DNA of 64,000 nucleotides from Begonia masoniana (GCA_022432975.1 CM039510.1:31465023-31529022); one strand, 5' to 3'; counted from the stretch's first letter, positions 1 to 10,812 are shown. Notes: generated by a model from the sequence alone, not told the origin. A program made the numbers and translations.

Positions 1-714
1 TTTGAACCATGTTTATTCCATCTAAATGCTATCAAGTTGTTAGAGAATAAATCTGAAATTTTGGATGCAAAAATCGACCTTAAAATTTAATGCTCAAATC
101 GGATTCTCCTTGTTGATTGCTTATTCGGTTTCTCTAGTATGTTTGTCTTGGATTTCCTTGTTAGTTTGCTGAATGTTTGCATTTGGATTTAGCTTATAAT
201 TCATCTATTATATGCTGTAATTTAATTGCACAAAATTTGACTTACAAGGATAATTAATTTGCTAGCTTAAAATCGGCTATATTGATATTATGCACTTAGA
301 AAATTCTGCTCTATATAACTTGAAATTTCAGCATGTTAACTATGATTAAATTCGTGATCTAATTGTATTAGTTGCTGTTTTTGAAGTTATTTAGTTGCTA
401 TTCATATTATTTTGAGTGATTCTAATTAAAAGTCGATAACTTGATTAATAGTTGATTGGAAATTGTTGATTGCTCTCATTGAAAATTTAATTTTAAAATT
501 AGTTATTGCTAAGTATTATTGAATCACCTAAGTTGTTTATTGAAGTCCAAATTTTAAAATATTGATTGTGAGCATGATCCTTATTTTCTTATCTTAGTTA
601 GGAAACATTCCTTAGTAATTAAAAATTTTTCCTAAGACAATAACTAAGATAATCACCTCACTCACTTTGGATGAAACAACTTAGTCAAGGAATTGAATTT
701 AAAAATTAAAAATA
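1..714 (+). other. Untranslated leader of element E
   Basis: About 700 bp of AT-rich sequence without a supported gene. The last 150 bp (block around 590-717, with the run CACCTCACT near 653) match the end of the leader of element H near 45050-45195, which is directly followed by H's gag start. This identifies the stretch as a retroelement leader rather than host intergenic DNA. Confidence 0.7.
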
Positions 715-717
715 CTT

Positions 718-3294
718 ACTAATAGGAGCGGCTTTGCACGTGACACACCAAACAAAGAACCAAATCATGCGAGGGTCACTCCCCCTCCCGAACCTACACG
801 TCACGAAGGTGAGACTAGTGCTCAAGGAGGCATGCAAGGACAAATCGATGCCTTAACGAGCGTAGTTCATAACCTTGCCCAACAAGTCCAATCTCTTTTA
901 AACAATCCTCCCCGTAGAGAGACCAATGAACAAGTCCCTTCTCAAGAAACCTCCTCTAGGATCATTCCTTAACGTCCTAGACGACGTAATCATAACCCTC
1001 AACCATCTATAGAGGAAGATTGGAGTGAACCCTATAGAAGGAGACCACCTTATTATTCGGAGGATGAGGATTGGGTTGATGATGAAGAGTATCGCCCAAA
1101 TCGTCGTAGGGACAACGACGACCTTCGAAACATCGAGATAACCTTTCCCCCTTTCGATGGAACGTGTGACGGGCACACTTATCTAGATTGGGTTGATAAA
1201 GTTGAGAGAGTTTTCGAATGCCATGATTACTCCGAGCGGGTAAAAATCTAATTAGCCTCTCTTGAACTTTCGGGCCACGGCGCCTTGTGGTGGTCCAATC
1301 TTAAGGCCCAAAGAATGAGAACGTTAGGACACCCCGTTACTACTTGGACTTCCATGAAGGAAATGATGCATCATAGGTTCGTCCGTCGTCATTACAAACA
1401 TGAACTTTTTCATCAACTCCATAATTTAAAACAAAATAGCCTCTCGGCAAACGAATACCTTACCGAATTTGAAACCCTTAATATGCGATGCGCAATTGAT
1501 GAGCTTAAAGAACAACTCATCGCTAGATTTATTAGAGGCTTAAATCGAGACATAGGAGATCTTGTCGAAATGCAACAATTGGAGACCATGGAATCGGTCA
1601 TACAATTGTCCCTTACAGTGGAACGACAACTTAAGAGAAAGCGCAAGACCGATTTGCCTTATAATAAGATTGAAAAGGGAGAAGTCTTAGAAAAGAGCGA
1701 AGAAGAGGCCGATGAATGCGAGCCTCAAGATGGACCTCTACTGTTGGTCATAAGGCGAGCATTAATATCTAAGCACGTAGACAAGGACTGTCAACGTGAA
1801 AATCTATTTCATAGTGGATGTGCTGTGAGAGATAAAGTTTGTTCTCTGATAATTGATGGAGGAAATTGCATAAATGCGGCCTCCCAAGACATGGTCAATA
1901 AATTGGGATTAGAAACCATTACCAATCTTACACCTTACAAGCTTAGTTGGTTGGATGATAGAAATGAACATGAGATTACCAAACAAGTAACCGTTGATTT
2001 CGCTATAGGAAAATTCAAGGACTCGGTTATTTGTGACGTTGTCCTAATGAGTGCCAGCCACATCTTACTTGGACGACCATGACATTTTGACCGTAGTGTC
2101 AACTATGACGGATTCCTCAACCGTTATACATTTAATTTTGGAGGAAGAAAAATCAAATTGCTACCTATGACGCCTGAGCAAGTGGCTCACGATGAGGCCA
2201 CCCGTCAAAAAGGAAAATTGAAGGAAAATCTTTTATTGTCCAAATGTTGGTTGAATGACGAACAAGAGCCCTCGCATATCAATTGGCATGATAATCCTTT
2301 GTACGAAGAAGATGTGTCAATTCCTTCCCTTCCAAATCTTAAGAAAATTCCTACCTTTATCAAGGAGCACCTAAATCCTTTATTTGTTGTTGAGTTGCCT
2401 TGCCAATTGGAGGACGTATATACATGGCCTCTTGAGAAAATGAAGTCAAGTGACAAAATTATTTTTGGATTAAGTAGTATGATCATCACTCCATTTCTTT
2501 TCCGTCCAAAACTTGAGGAAATTTCCCGATCCGTTCCATCCCTTAGGAAGAGGTTAATTTATGGCCTAGAGCCAACCATTTACCTTCCTATTTCCATTCT
2601 TAGAGCTACACACACTAGTAGAAATTTTATTCCCTTTGTAGCCAACCATCGCTCCATCCTTCTATTTGGTGGATCACCAAAACCCCACTCCCCACCATTT
2701 GACTACCACAAATTCTACCATAAAACTAGAGTTAAAGTTCACTTGGTAAGAAGTTTTTTCTTTGAGGTCTTAAGTGTAATTGGATTATTTCTTTGGACGG
2801 AGGATTTTATCATTTCCGCCTCACTATTGGTCAAATTCAACCACTTTGGAAAATTTCCTTCCATCACCAAGCAATCGCCCTCCAAAGTAGCAATTGAATT
2901 AAATTTTTCCACCCCCACCAAAGAAAACATTAAAGAGACCATCTTTACCCTTTTCCATTTAGAACATCTCTTAGTGAAGTACTCTAAAACGAAAGACCAT
3001 TCCCTTATGACATTCAAATTCGAACCTTCAAGGAGTGAACAAGAAATCATAGGAGACATTGTTGGGAAGAAGTCAATCAACGGATTTGAGGTCAAATCCT
3101 CAAATCACCCGGAGAGGATGACGTGCCTCGGGTTGCAATTAAAAGAAAAATTTGTAAAGTCCCAAACTTTAAATCATCTTCCTACTTATTACGTGTTTTT
3201 CTTTTGTAGGTATAATTTATGGAAGGAATGCATAAGGAGCACTTGGAGGATTCACCATTCGGCCCATGGGAATTTGTCTTCCCGGCCCGTTTAA
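718..3294 (+). pseudogene. gag: Element E gag-protease-tail polyprotein, three in-frame stops
   Basis: One continuous frame. The gag N-terminus aligns with H's TNRxGF start, but the codon at the expected ATG (715-717) is CTT. The gag core (about 1130-1650) has the Ty3 pattern TYLDW...VERVFECHDYSERVKI...LWWSNL...RFIRGLNRDIGD. In-frame stops lie at 970, 1249 (Q in the G copy) and 2080 (W in the G copy). Compared with G, an in-frame deletion near 1665 removes the zinc-knuckle region. The aspartic protease segment (about 1840-2080) reads LIIDGGNC where G has DSG, so the active-site Ser is Gly. From about 2160 the frame continues into the tail found in D and H (DYHKFYHKTRVKV, about 2700-2745) and enters the 3' LTR. 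No RT, RNase H or integrase is present. Confidence 0.85.
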
Positions 3295-3859
3295 ATTGTA
3301 AATTTTTATTTTTGAACTTATTTGGCATACATTCGCCTTTATTGTATGGATTATATAATTGCATCATGCATTAGATTGTGTGGTTAGGGTTAGTTGTATG
3401 TTGGTGGATTATGGGTTGAAGAAATTAAACCAATTATTCAAAGAAAAAAACGCCTTCACAAGATCAAGCCCAAAGGAAGCCATGGCCCAAAGAAGAGCCC
3501 ACATTTAAAGGTATGATTTTGCAGGCACAAGAGTTAGTGGCAACATGGATTGATGATGTGGCAAGATTCCCTCCATTGATCCAATTAGGCATGACATTCA
3601 TCTCCTCCCTAGGATGTGTGCTTGTTTGCCTTGATCTTGGCCATCTATCCTTTTTCATCCAAGGGCCACCATTCATTCATCCTTATGGAAACCCTAATCA
3701 TCTACCCTAGGATTTTCTATTTAAGCATAGGATTGGTGTTTGTAAAGAACTTTAGCTCATTTATAAAACTAATATTTCCCTATTCTTCCAAGATTGTTTA
3801 CTTAGGAGTTTTCCTTGGTTCCTTGAACCAAGTGGAGAAGCCCTCTATTGCTAACCTAG
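3119..3859 (+). repeat. Element E 3' LTR, first 741 bp
   Basis: Begins TGACGTGCC directly after the polypurine stretch CCCGGAGAGGA (about 3107-3118), the arrangement seen at the 3' LTRs of F, D and H. It carries the block GGGAATTTGTCTTCCCGG (about 3269) shared by all LTRs of this group and a TATTTAAG promoter box. It is interrupted by element F, and its remainder is not in the window. Confidence 0.85.
3718..3725 (+). promoter_or_regulatory. LTR core promoter box (TATTTAAG), element E
   Basis: TATTTAAGCATAGGATTGGTG resembles the core in the LTRs of D, F, G and H, where TATTTAAG(C/T)AT is followed by a GC- and T-rich start region. Position inside the LTR fits a Pol II TATA box. Inferred from conservation only. 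Confidence 0.5.
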
Positions 3860-4998
3860 TGATGTGCCTACGATTCATAACCGTCAAGCACAAGCCAAGG
3901 TATGTATTTTGACTATTTTATTTACTAATTGGTTTGTGAATTTTGTAGGAAAATGGTTACTTAAAGCTTGAAATTTTAAAGAGGGAATTTGTCTTCCCTT
4001 CATCAATTGTGTAACCAAACTAAGTGCATAATTTTTAGTTTAACTTTAATTTGGCAAACATTGGCTTTTTATGTAATTTGGACAAACATTTAGTCTTTAT
4101 ATTTAGTCATCATAATTAGGCATTTAAGGGTAGATTGTGTGGTTAGGATTAGTTGGTGGCCTAGTTGTTTGGTAAATCCATGGGCCATAAGAGCAACAAG
4201 TCCATGATTAATTAAAGAGGAAATTGGTCATACATGATCCACTTAAGCCCATGAGAAGATTGGTCTATAAGGAGAAGGCCCATAAGCTTCACGATGAAGC
4301 TGCAGCCCACTTAATTCCTCAGCCCATCACATGAAGCAGCCCTGTTGATTTCAGCTTGCTCCTTAACTTCACGAAGAAGTCTATCGAGTACTTCAGCGAA
4401 GGAGGCGATCTTCAGATGATCTTCAGCAAGCGACCACGGATTCAGAGATCGACGGCGAGCACTCTGCGAGCGCGCGGATTGCTCACCTGGACTAGCTAAC
4501 CAACCGAAATCCTTCTCTGCTCCAAGCAAGCGGCCTCGTCAGCATGGAGCTCCATTTCGCGAACGCCAGTAAAAGACGCCCTCCAACGGCTAGTTCCTTC
4601 TCTGGGTATTTCCAAACCTAGCCACCTTAGGTATTTAAGCATCGCTTTTAGTGTTTGTACGCACTTTTTTGATCAATACAAACCTATTTTCCCTCTCTGA
4701 AAATCCAGAAGGTTTTCTGGTTGCCGTCAAGGTAAGCCACGGCGGTTCTGCCGTGAGGAGTGTGCCTCCATTGATCACCAGCCTTACGGTGGCTGTGGTC
4801 TCTTATCTTCCCTCCCTCTCTGTTATCGGAGTTTAAAAGGCTGAGGATGAAACCGGGCCCAGCAGCTGTTGCCTTTCCACGGGAAGGCATGCACCGAGAA
4901 GCATAACATGAGATAGCTTCTCGGTCAGCCAAGGGTTTTACACATTCTATTTCACTTCTATTTTATTTTGTTCTGATTTCCTCCTCCATTTTCTGTCA
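3860..4998 (+). repeat. Element F 5' LTR (1139 bp)
   Basis: Starts TGATGTGCC and ends CTGTCA, followed two bases later by the primer-binding site. The first 200 bp recur at 9901. It contains GGGAATTTGTCTTCCC (about 3982) and a TATTTAAG box at 4632. The 3' half (4300-4998) closely matches the LTRs of element H (41423-42615), so F and H are close relatives. Confidence 0.92.
4632..4639 (+). promoter_or_regulatory. LTR core promoter box (TATTTAAG), element F
   Basis: TATTTAAGCATCGCTTTTAG is identical in both LTRs of element H (42206 and 47758). Likely TATA box of the LTR promoter; transcription start is expected about 30 bp downstream. Confidence 0.55.
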
Positions 4999-5000
4999 AG

Positions 5001-5013
5001 TGGTATCAAAGCC
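5001..5013 (+). promoter_or_regulatory. Primer-binding site, element F (initiator tRNA-Met type)
   Basis: TGGTATCAAAGCC two bases after the LTR end. It differs by one base from TGGTATCAGAGCC in H, which is complementary to the 3' end of plant initiator tRNA-Met. Confidence 0.85.
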
Positions 5014-7408
5014 GAACCTGGCTCTATGTTGTTTTCATTTTTTTCTCTGTTTGTGTGTTCTTTCTCTGTGTTGTCATGTGTTTTCTGTTGTTTTATTGTT
5101 TTTTTTTGGTTTGTTCTGGTGTTTTTCATTTCCAGCACGTTAAACTTAATGCTATCCTTATTATATTAGTTTGGTTCTGTTTTATAGCTTAATAGGTAGT
5201 TATCTATTTTGTTATTTAGTAGCTTAAATCATTTAAACCCAAAAGAAGGAAAAACTGTTCTGTGTCCTGTTTGGTTTTATTGTTCTGTTTTCTATTGTGT
5301 CTGCTTAGTTACTTAGGCAATTGTTGTTCTGTTGTTTGATGAAGTTTATATCGAATTACAGCATCTGTTCTGTGTCTTATGTGGTTCTTCAAGCTTTGAA
5401 CATTCTCATCTAACAATCTATTTGAGCTTTATTGAATCTGTTTGAGCATCTACAGAGAATTTGTTCTTTTCTGATAAAATATTTTAGTCTGTTGTTTCTC
5501 TGGTTTTTAGGTTTTTCATAATCTATTTTTATTGGTTATTTGGTTCTGTTATTTCTATTCTATAGCAAGACGTGATTACTTAATTGTTTGAGGAGTAAAC
5601 AGAATCGACCGAGCGTTTTGTGTTTTCAAAGAGATTGAAAAGTGTTTGATGTTGTCGGAAATGGGTACAATCTAAATAAAAGTTTGCTTTATAATATTTT
5701 GCTGATATGTTAACTGTGAACTTGCTAGTTGAAAATCAATTTTATATAATGTGCCGAAGTGAAAATATTAAGCAGACCCTTGCTTGAATACTGCTGTTTA
5801 CTACAAAATTGATATCCTGTTGTTTGTGCTGCTTAGTATTATGACTGATAAACTGTTTCGTTACTAAGCTGGTTGTTTTCGTTTTGCTGCTGTTTATTCA
5901 TATATTTTGGTTGCTAAACTTGCTTTGTAATCAGTTTAAAGTGTTTAACCGAAAAGAATCACTTTACCAAACTGTTTTGTTCGAGTGATTTTAATTCATC
6001 GTGCTGATTACTAAGGCTATTTCTCTAAGGTATTTTCTGTGTAGTTAAACCAGAATATTTGTCTTATGATTTTCTCATTTTTGAATTGCTGTTAGTATTT
6101 GTGTTGTCTTAATTGTATTAGTTTTGTGTTCTGTTATTTTACAGCACGTTTCTTGTGTTCTCACAGCATGAATACTATCGTTTAATACAAACATTCAGTT
6201 TGACTATTAAAGCTGTTTATCAGATAACTTCCTGCTAAATTAACCGGCACGTTCATTTTGAAGATTAGCTTTAGCGCTTTGTTTTATTGCATAGTTATTT
6301 TTGTTGTGGTTCTATTTGAATCAAGTTTGCAGAGGCATGAAAGCATCTGGTGCTATATTTAAATAAAACTTTAATTCTGTTTCAACTATCCTGCTGTTAT
6401 TTAAAAACTGTTTTGCTAAACTTTGATACATGTTCTCTTCACATAACATAAGAAAATTGGCATGCATAATCAACAAGAATTTTGTTTAGATAACAGGTTC
6501 TTTTTCTGTGAGTCATTGAGAATTTTGTTTCTGTTGATTGCTTTTCTTGAAGCTGTTTATGTTTGCTAAACTAAATTAACCCTCTTGCCTGAACCTTATT
6601 GTTCATCTGTTGAATCAACTCGTCTTCTGTTTAGTATCTAATATATACAGCATTAGAAAAGGAATAGTTCTGTTGGATTGTTATTCAACCGTAATTGTGC
6701 TAATACTCTTGGTGAAGTAATTTTGATAAAATGAAGGATCATTTTTTTTAAACTCTTACTAGCCCACGTTGCATAACTATTGTTTCGGTTTTTATTGAAC
6801 CAATCTCGAATGGCTAAACCAAAACTAATTTGGACAGTGGTACTTGGATGTCTTAAGTTGCTGTTGTGTTTTAAATTTTCTGTTTTGATACAGTTTGCTG
6901 GATTAAGGTGATATCTATCTTTGTAAAATTGGTTGTTGAAATTAAATCTGTCCTATTTCACTTGGCAGCAAAACTGTATAATTGAACTTGTATTATATTG
7001 CATAAAAATTGTTCTTCAAGTTTGAATTGCTGAAATTTGTTCTTGTTTTTGGCTTGTCAGAAATCTAGAACTTCATGTTTAGTTTAAGTATGTGTAACTT
7101 GCTGTAATTGGATGTTGTTTTTCCTTGCGGTTAATTGGTAAATTTACCCAATTGTTGGGCATTGTTGAGCACACATTCTGTCCAACATAATTTATATGCA
7201 GAATCATAATTAGCTACTAGTTTCATGATTTTATTGCCGCATATATAGCTCAAATCTTGTTGAAGATCCTGTAACTTTGGTTTGCTGGAATTGTAGGTTG
7301 TTTGTGCTTAAGCCTTATTTTTCTTGCTGCATAATTGATATGTTTGCTGTGGTTTCTTTTGGATAATTGCTGAGTTTTAGTTTTCTTTAATTTAATCTGG
7401 GTGTTGAA
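5014..7408 (+). other. Long untranslated leader of element F
   Basis: 2.4 kb of AT-rich sequence with many T-runs and TTCTGTT-like words and no supported gene. Leaders of similar length and composition precede gag in H (42631-45195) and D (27871-30419), so the long leader is a trait of this non-autonomous group. I see no conserved ORF in it. Confidence 0.75.
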
Positions 7409-10012
7409 ATGGCTAGGAGAAATCAAACCACCTATTACCAAGACCCCTATGATTATGATCAAAACCGAACCACATTCTACCAAGATCCTTATGTTTATGA
7501 GCAAAGCCAAAACCATTATAATTATGAGGATCCACCTAGGTTTAGGAAATCCATTCCTACCAAGAAAAGGGTTGAAGAGTTTTTCATCCCTTACTTTAGA
7601 GGCCTAGATAGAAAAGAATTTGGCGATTGGATTGATGAGGTTGAATTGTACTTCAATTGCTATAAGCATTCAGAAAGGACCAAGGTCAAACTAACCACTA
7701 GGAAATTCAAGGATTACGCTAGTGATTGGTGGGAAAACCTATTAGCAAGAAGAAAGAGGAATGGTGATGATGAGATTGAGACTTGGAGAGAGTTAAAGGG
7801 AGTAATGAGAAAGAAATTTCTTCCAAGTAGCTCCCAAATAGAACCAAATCCTTGGATTCCCTCTAGTAAACCAAACCCACCGGAACCCTTACTTAGTTTG
7901 GATTCCATCCTTGAAGAGCTTAAAAGAAAGTTTCCTCCCAAGGAAAAGGAAAAGGCCATTTTAGTCCAAGAAACTCCAAGGCAAAGAGCTAGGGACCGCA
8001 AATGTACCCAATGCTTTGGTCGTGGACACTTAGCCAATGTATGTCCTAGTCCTCCCAAACCGATAGATGATTGGGATTTAAGACGGCGAGATAAGATCCT
8101 ACACGAAATTTTAGTTATTTGCCGCCTTTTGGAAAATCGTTTACAAGAAACTTCAAGGATGCTTGCCAATTCACCAACCCTTCCTCAACCTCCACCCAAA
8201 AAAATTAATGAACTTGAAGAAGAATCTCTAAGTGGCGCTGAAGATCGAGAGATTTTAGAGAAAACGCCTAGCTTAAATGAAGAGGAGGAAGAGACACTAG
8301 AAGAAGTTGATTGTTATCCCGAAGAGGGTCCACTTCTCGAAATGGACAACCAAAAGGACGAACTTCTTTGCTTGGATGAAATGTTTCCTACCATACAAAA
8401 TCGAATAGCTCCTGAGGTTATCATGTGGTATAACCCAATTTATGACGACCCTAGGAAGAAAATTTTAGTTGAAGACCTTGTTGAGTTTCCCATAGCTAAA
8501 GAGGAAACCCCTTATGCAACATATGCATTTTATCCTTTTTCCCAAACCCGACAAGGCACAACCATGGTAAGCACTATAAACCCAAGGTGTGTACCTTTAG
8601 ATACTTTAATTTCTTGGTTGCTTAATATTAATGAGCATATTAATCTTCTTGACTTGTTTAAAACTAGAGCTTCTATTATGTCATCTCTTGATTTTTCAAA
8701 TTGCCTTAGTAAAAAATATTATGACTTATTGAACTTTATGAGAATGAATCTTCCATGCATCAACAATATGTGGTATCATTTTAAAAGGTTCATAAAATTT
8801 GTTTTACCTTTTTGTGGTATGAGACTTATTATTGAAGTTAAACTTTTTGAGTTCATAACTACCTATTTTGGGAAGAATAGTGAATTTAAAATCTTGATTG
8901 AAACTTATTTGTGCATTTTCGTAGGGAAGAATTTATTATGTTGGTTTGACATTGATAATGAATATTTTACTTTTCGATTTATTGGTGATAACTTGTTAAT
9001 CGAACTTGATTCATATGTTGTAGAAAATGAGTATTTTTCTGTTTTGAGTACTAAAATTAAAGAAAATTTTTGGAGAATCTCATGGTTTCCCAAACCTCTA
9101 ACGGAAGATGCCAACCAAGGAGCCACAGGTGAGCTAATTATTATGACTAATACAAGGTATGTATCTCTTGACCATCTACTTGATTGGTTATTTAAAATTA
9201 ATTGGATGGAAAATTATTTTGATAGTGCATTAAAGGTTTCTCATATTTTGCATAATGGTTGGGATAACTATATAAATTTCGATCTTTCTTGCATTCATCC
9301 TCCCTGGCGACATTCCTCTAGTTTCGTAAAGATTATTCTCTGCTTAAATGACATGAGGCTATTGGATAAATTTAGAATCATTGAGATAGAGAATTATGAC
9401 GATAATGATGTTGTTTGGATTACTTGGGAGTTTATTTTTGACGAATCCATACTTGACTCACCCATGTTCCGTAAGTTTCACTTGCCAAGCTATGACTCTT
9501 ATTTTATCTCTCGGAATGTTTTATCTAATCACTTAAACACTTGGTTACTTAGGATTGGATGGTTAGATGATTATTTTATTCGTGTTATTACTTTGGATGT
9601 TTGTGATCAAGCTCTTCTTATTCTTGCTAATATTAGATGCAATTTTAAATGTCATTTATCGAAGCATGATTATGAAATTATGAAAAGAACTAGGAAGAGA
9701 AATGTTGTTGATATTATTTTGTTATTAATGTGGATTGAATATTATTGGTGGTTAAAGGGCTTACAATTATTTGCGTTGATGAATGTTTACTTTTTAACTC
9801 TTTTTAAATTCAAAATAGTTGGTTATAATTTTGAAGAAAACCTACTTCGGGCGGACCAACCATTAGATTTGAGGTCAAATCTTCATTCACCCGGAGAGGA
9901 TGATGTGCCTACGATTCATAACCGTCAAGCACAAGCCAAGGTATGTATTTTGACTATTTTATTTACTAATTGGTTTGTGAATTTTGTAGGAAAATGGTTA
10001 CTTAAAGCTTGA
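7409..10012 (+). CDS. Gag-like protein of element F with a zinc knuckle and a repeated C-terminal domain, 867 aa
   Basis: Probable structural protein that packages the F transcript. The ATG at 7409 directly follows the leader, and D and H start at the equivalent place. Residues about 50-140 show the Ty3 gag pattern (PYFRGLDRKEFGDWIDEVEL...WWENL...LKGVMRKKFLP). A CCHC knuckle, CTQCFGRGHLANVC (CX2CX4HX4C), lies near residues 198-211. An acidic stretch at about 265-305 (EEESLSGAEDREILEK...) is nearly identical in D and H. The C-terminal 500 residues hold three diverged copies of a W-L-rich block starting near residues 395, 585 and 710 (ISWLLNINEHINLLDLF, LDWLFKINWMENYFDSA, LNTWLLRIGWLDDYF). No protease or RT motif is present. 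The ORF passes the polypurine tract and ends 112 bp inside the 3' LTR. It is the only intact long ORF here. The function of the repeated domain is unknown. Confidence 0.85.
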   Translation: MARRNQTTYYQDPYDYDQNRTTFYQDPYVYEQSQNHYNYEDPPRFRKSIPTKKRVEEFFIPYFRGLDRKEFGDWIDEVELYFNCYKHSERTKVKLTTRKFKDYASDWWENLLARRKRNGDDEIETWRELKGVMRKKFLPSSSQIEPNPWIPSSKPNPPEPLLSLDSILEELKRKFPPKEKEKAILVQETPRQRARDRKCTQCFGRGHLANVCPSPPKPIDDWDLRRRDKILHEILVICRLLENRLQETSRMLANSPTLPQPPPKKINELEEESLSGAEDREILEKTPSLNEEEEETLEEVDCYPEEGPLLEMDNQKDELLCLDEMFPTIQNRIAPEVIMWYNPIYDDPRKKILVEDLVEFPIAKEETPYATYAFYPFSQTRQGTTMVSTINPRCVPLDTLISWLLNINEHINLLDLFKTRASIMSSLDFSNCLSKKYYDLLNFMRMNLPCINNMWYHFKRFIKFVLPFCGMRLIIEVKLFEFITTYFGKNSEFKILIETYLCIFVGKNLLCWFDIDNEYFTFRFIGDNLLIELDSYVVENEYFSVLSTKIKENFWRISWFPKPLTEDANQGATGELIIMTNTRYVSLDHLLDWLFKINWMENYFDSALKVSHILHNGWDNYINFDLSCIHPPWRHSSSFVKIILCLNDMRLLDKFRIIEIENYDDNDVVWITWEFIFDESILDSPMFRKFHLPSYDSYFISRNVLSNHLNTWLLRIGWLDDYFIRVITLDVCDQALLILANIRCNFKCHLSKHDYEIMKRTRKRNVVDIILLLMWIEYYWWLKGLQLFALMNVYFLTLFKFKIVGYNFEENLLRADQPLDLRSNLHSPGEDDVPTIHNRQAQAKVCILTILFTNWFVNFVGKWLLKA
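9888..9900 (+). other. Polypurine tract, element F
   Basis: CCCGGAGAGGA directly before the 3' LTR start TGATGTGCC, the presumed plus-strand primer. The same stretch is inside the coding frame (SPGEDD). Confidence 0.75.
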
Positions 10013-10212
10013 AATTTTAAAGAGGGAATTTGTCTTCCCTTCATCAATTGTGTAACCAAACTAAGTGCATAATTTTTAGTTTAACTTTAATTTGGCAAAC
10101 ATTGGCTTTTATGTAATTTGGACAAACATTTAGTCTTTATATTTAGTCATCATATTAGGCATGGAAGGGTAGAGTGTGTGGTGAAGGATGTCGTGGTGGC
10201 CTTTTTTTTTTT
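9901..10212 (+). repeat. Element F 3' LTR, first 312 bp, cut by the gap
   Basis: Matches 3860 onward almost base for base until about 10150. From there to the gap mismatches become frequent (for example GGCATGGAAGGGTAGAG against GGCATTTAAGGGTAGAT) and end in a T-run, as expected of a poor-quality contig end. Confidence 0.88.
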
Positions 10213-10312
10213 NNNNNNNNNNNNNNNNNNNNNNNNNNNNNNNNNNNNNNNNNNNNNNNNNNNNNNNNNNNNNNNNNNNNNNNNNNNNNNNNNNNNNNNN
10301 NNNNNNNNNNNN
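10213..10312. other. Assembly gap of exactly 100 N
   Basis: 100 unspecified bases, the usual placeholder for a gap of unknown size. The flanks are low quality (T-run at 10202-10212). Adjacency of element F to the C/SIRE block is therefore not proven. Confidence 0.98.
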
Positions 10313-10429
10313 GCCGCATCGTTACCTACACCACAGAACACACACACAACACAAGCTTACGCTTAGCAGTAGGAATATACAAATCAAACAATCACATGGC
10401 ATCACTTTTTTTTTTTTTCGGTATCCCTT
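10313..10429. other. Unassigned stretch right of the gap
   Basis: About 115 bp including CA-rich sequence and a run of 12 T. No gene or recognised repeat. It joins abruptly to the interior of element C's gag, so it may be a contig end or a truncation junction. Confidence 0.6.
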
Positions 10430-10656
10430 CGCTCATCATAAATAGGGTCAGAAACTTGGCCATTGAATGTCGGGGGTCTGAGCCTGTGGAAGCGCTCACC
10501 CCCATGATCATGAGTTACATTAGAGCTGGAGTTCCCAAGCTCTTCTCTTGTAATCACTAGTTGCTCTATTTGTCGTGATTGGCGATTAACTAATTCTATT
10601 AGCTGAGCAACGGTGGTACTATCCACGTTGTCTTCCCTCTGTTGACCTCTTACCAT
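10430..10656 (-). pseudogene. gag: Element C gag N-terminus, truncated
   Basis: Starts MVRGQQRED and runs through NSSSNVTHDHGGERFHRLRP and FNGQVSDPIY, matching the gag starts of A (60539) and B (63178). These place the start at the ATG (minus strand, 10656) rather than at an upstream in-frame Met. Homology stops after DPIY, where A continues into AEEWIQKIEDMF; the remaining gag and all of pol are missing. It would be the nucleocapsid/capsid precursor of a chromovirus-type element. Only about 75 codons remain. Confidence 0.8.
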
Positions 10657-10800
10657 CTTGAGATTCCTAAACAATAATAGAAACACATCTTAACATAATG
10701 ACATCACTAGAATCGTAAACACTTACAGTTGTTGGAGAGTACTCAGGTGGCAATCTGTGCTGGAAGGCAGTCTGCAGAACCGATTTTAGAACCTGGTTTA

Positions 10801-10812
10801 GCTCTGATACCA
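10801..10812 (-). promoter_or_regulatory. Primer-binding site, element C
   Basis: Minus strand TGGTATCAGAGC, four bases from the LTR edge, matching the 3' end of plant initiator tRNA-Met. Confidence 0.85.

Larger units (their letters stand above)
1..3859 (+). mobile_element. Element E: decayed Ty3/gypsy-type LTR element, left end outside window
   Basis: E contains the end of an AT-rich leader, a broken gag-protease-tail reading frame and the first 741 bp of its 3' LTR. Its 5' LTR lies left of the window. The gag and protease match those of the autonomous element G (minus strand, 48172-50129). The tail instead matches the pol-less elements D and H, so E looks like a chimera of the two types. 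RT, RNase H and integrase are absent. Element F is inserted in E's 3' LTR at 3859/3860, with CCTAG just left of the junction as the likely target duplication. The other copy of that duplication would lie beyond the assembly gap. Confidence 0.8.
3860..10212 (+). mobile_element. Element F: non-autonomous LTR element encoding one long gag-like ORF
   Basis: 5' LTR 3860-4998, primer-binding site at 5001, a 2.4 kb leader, one intact 867-codon ORF, polypurine tract, and the first 312 bp of the 3' LTR before the assembly gap. The first 200 bp of the two LTRs are almost identical, so insertion looks recent. The element has no protease, RT or integrase and would need enzymes from a partner such as G. 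It is inserted in the 3' LTR of element E. Confidence 0.9.
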
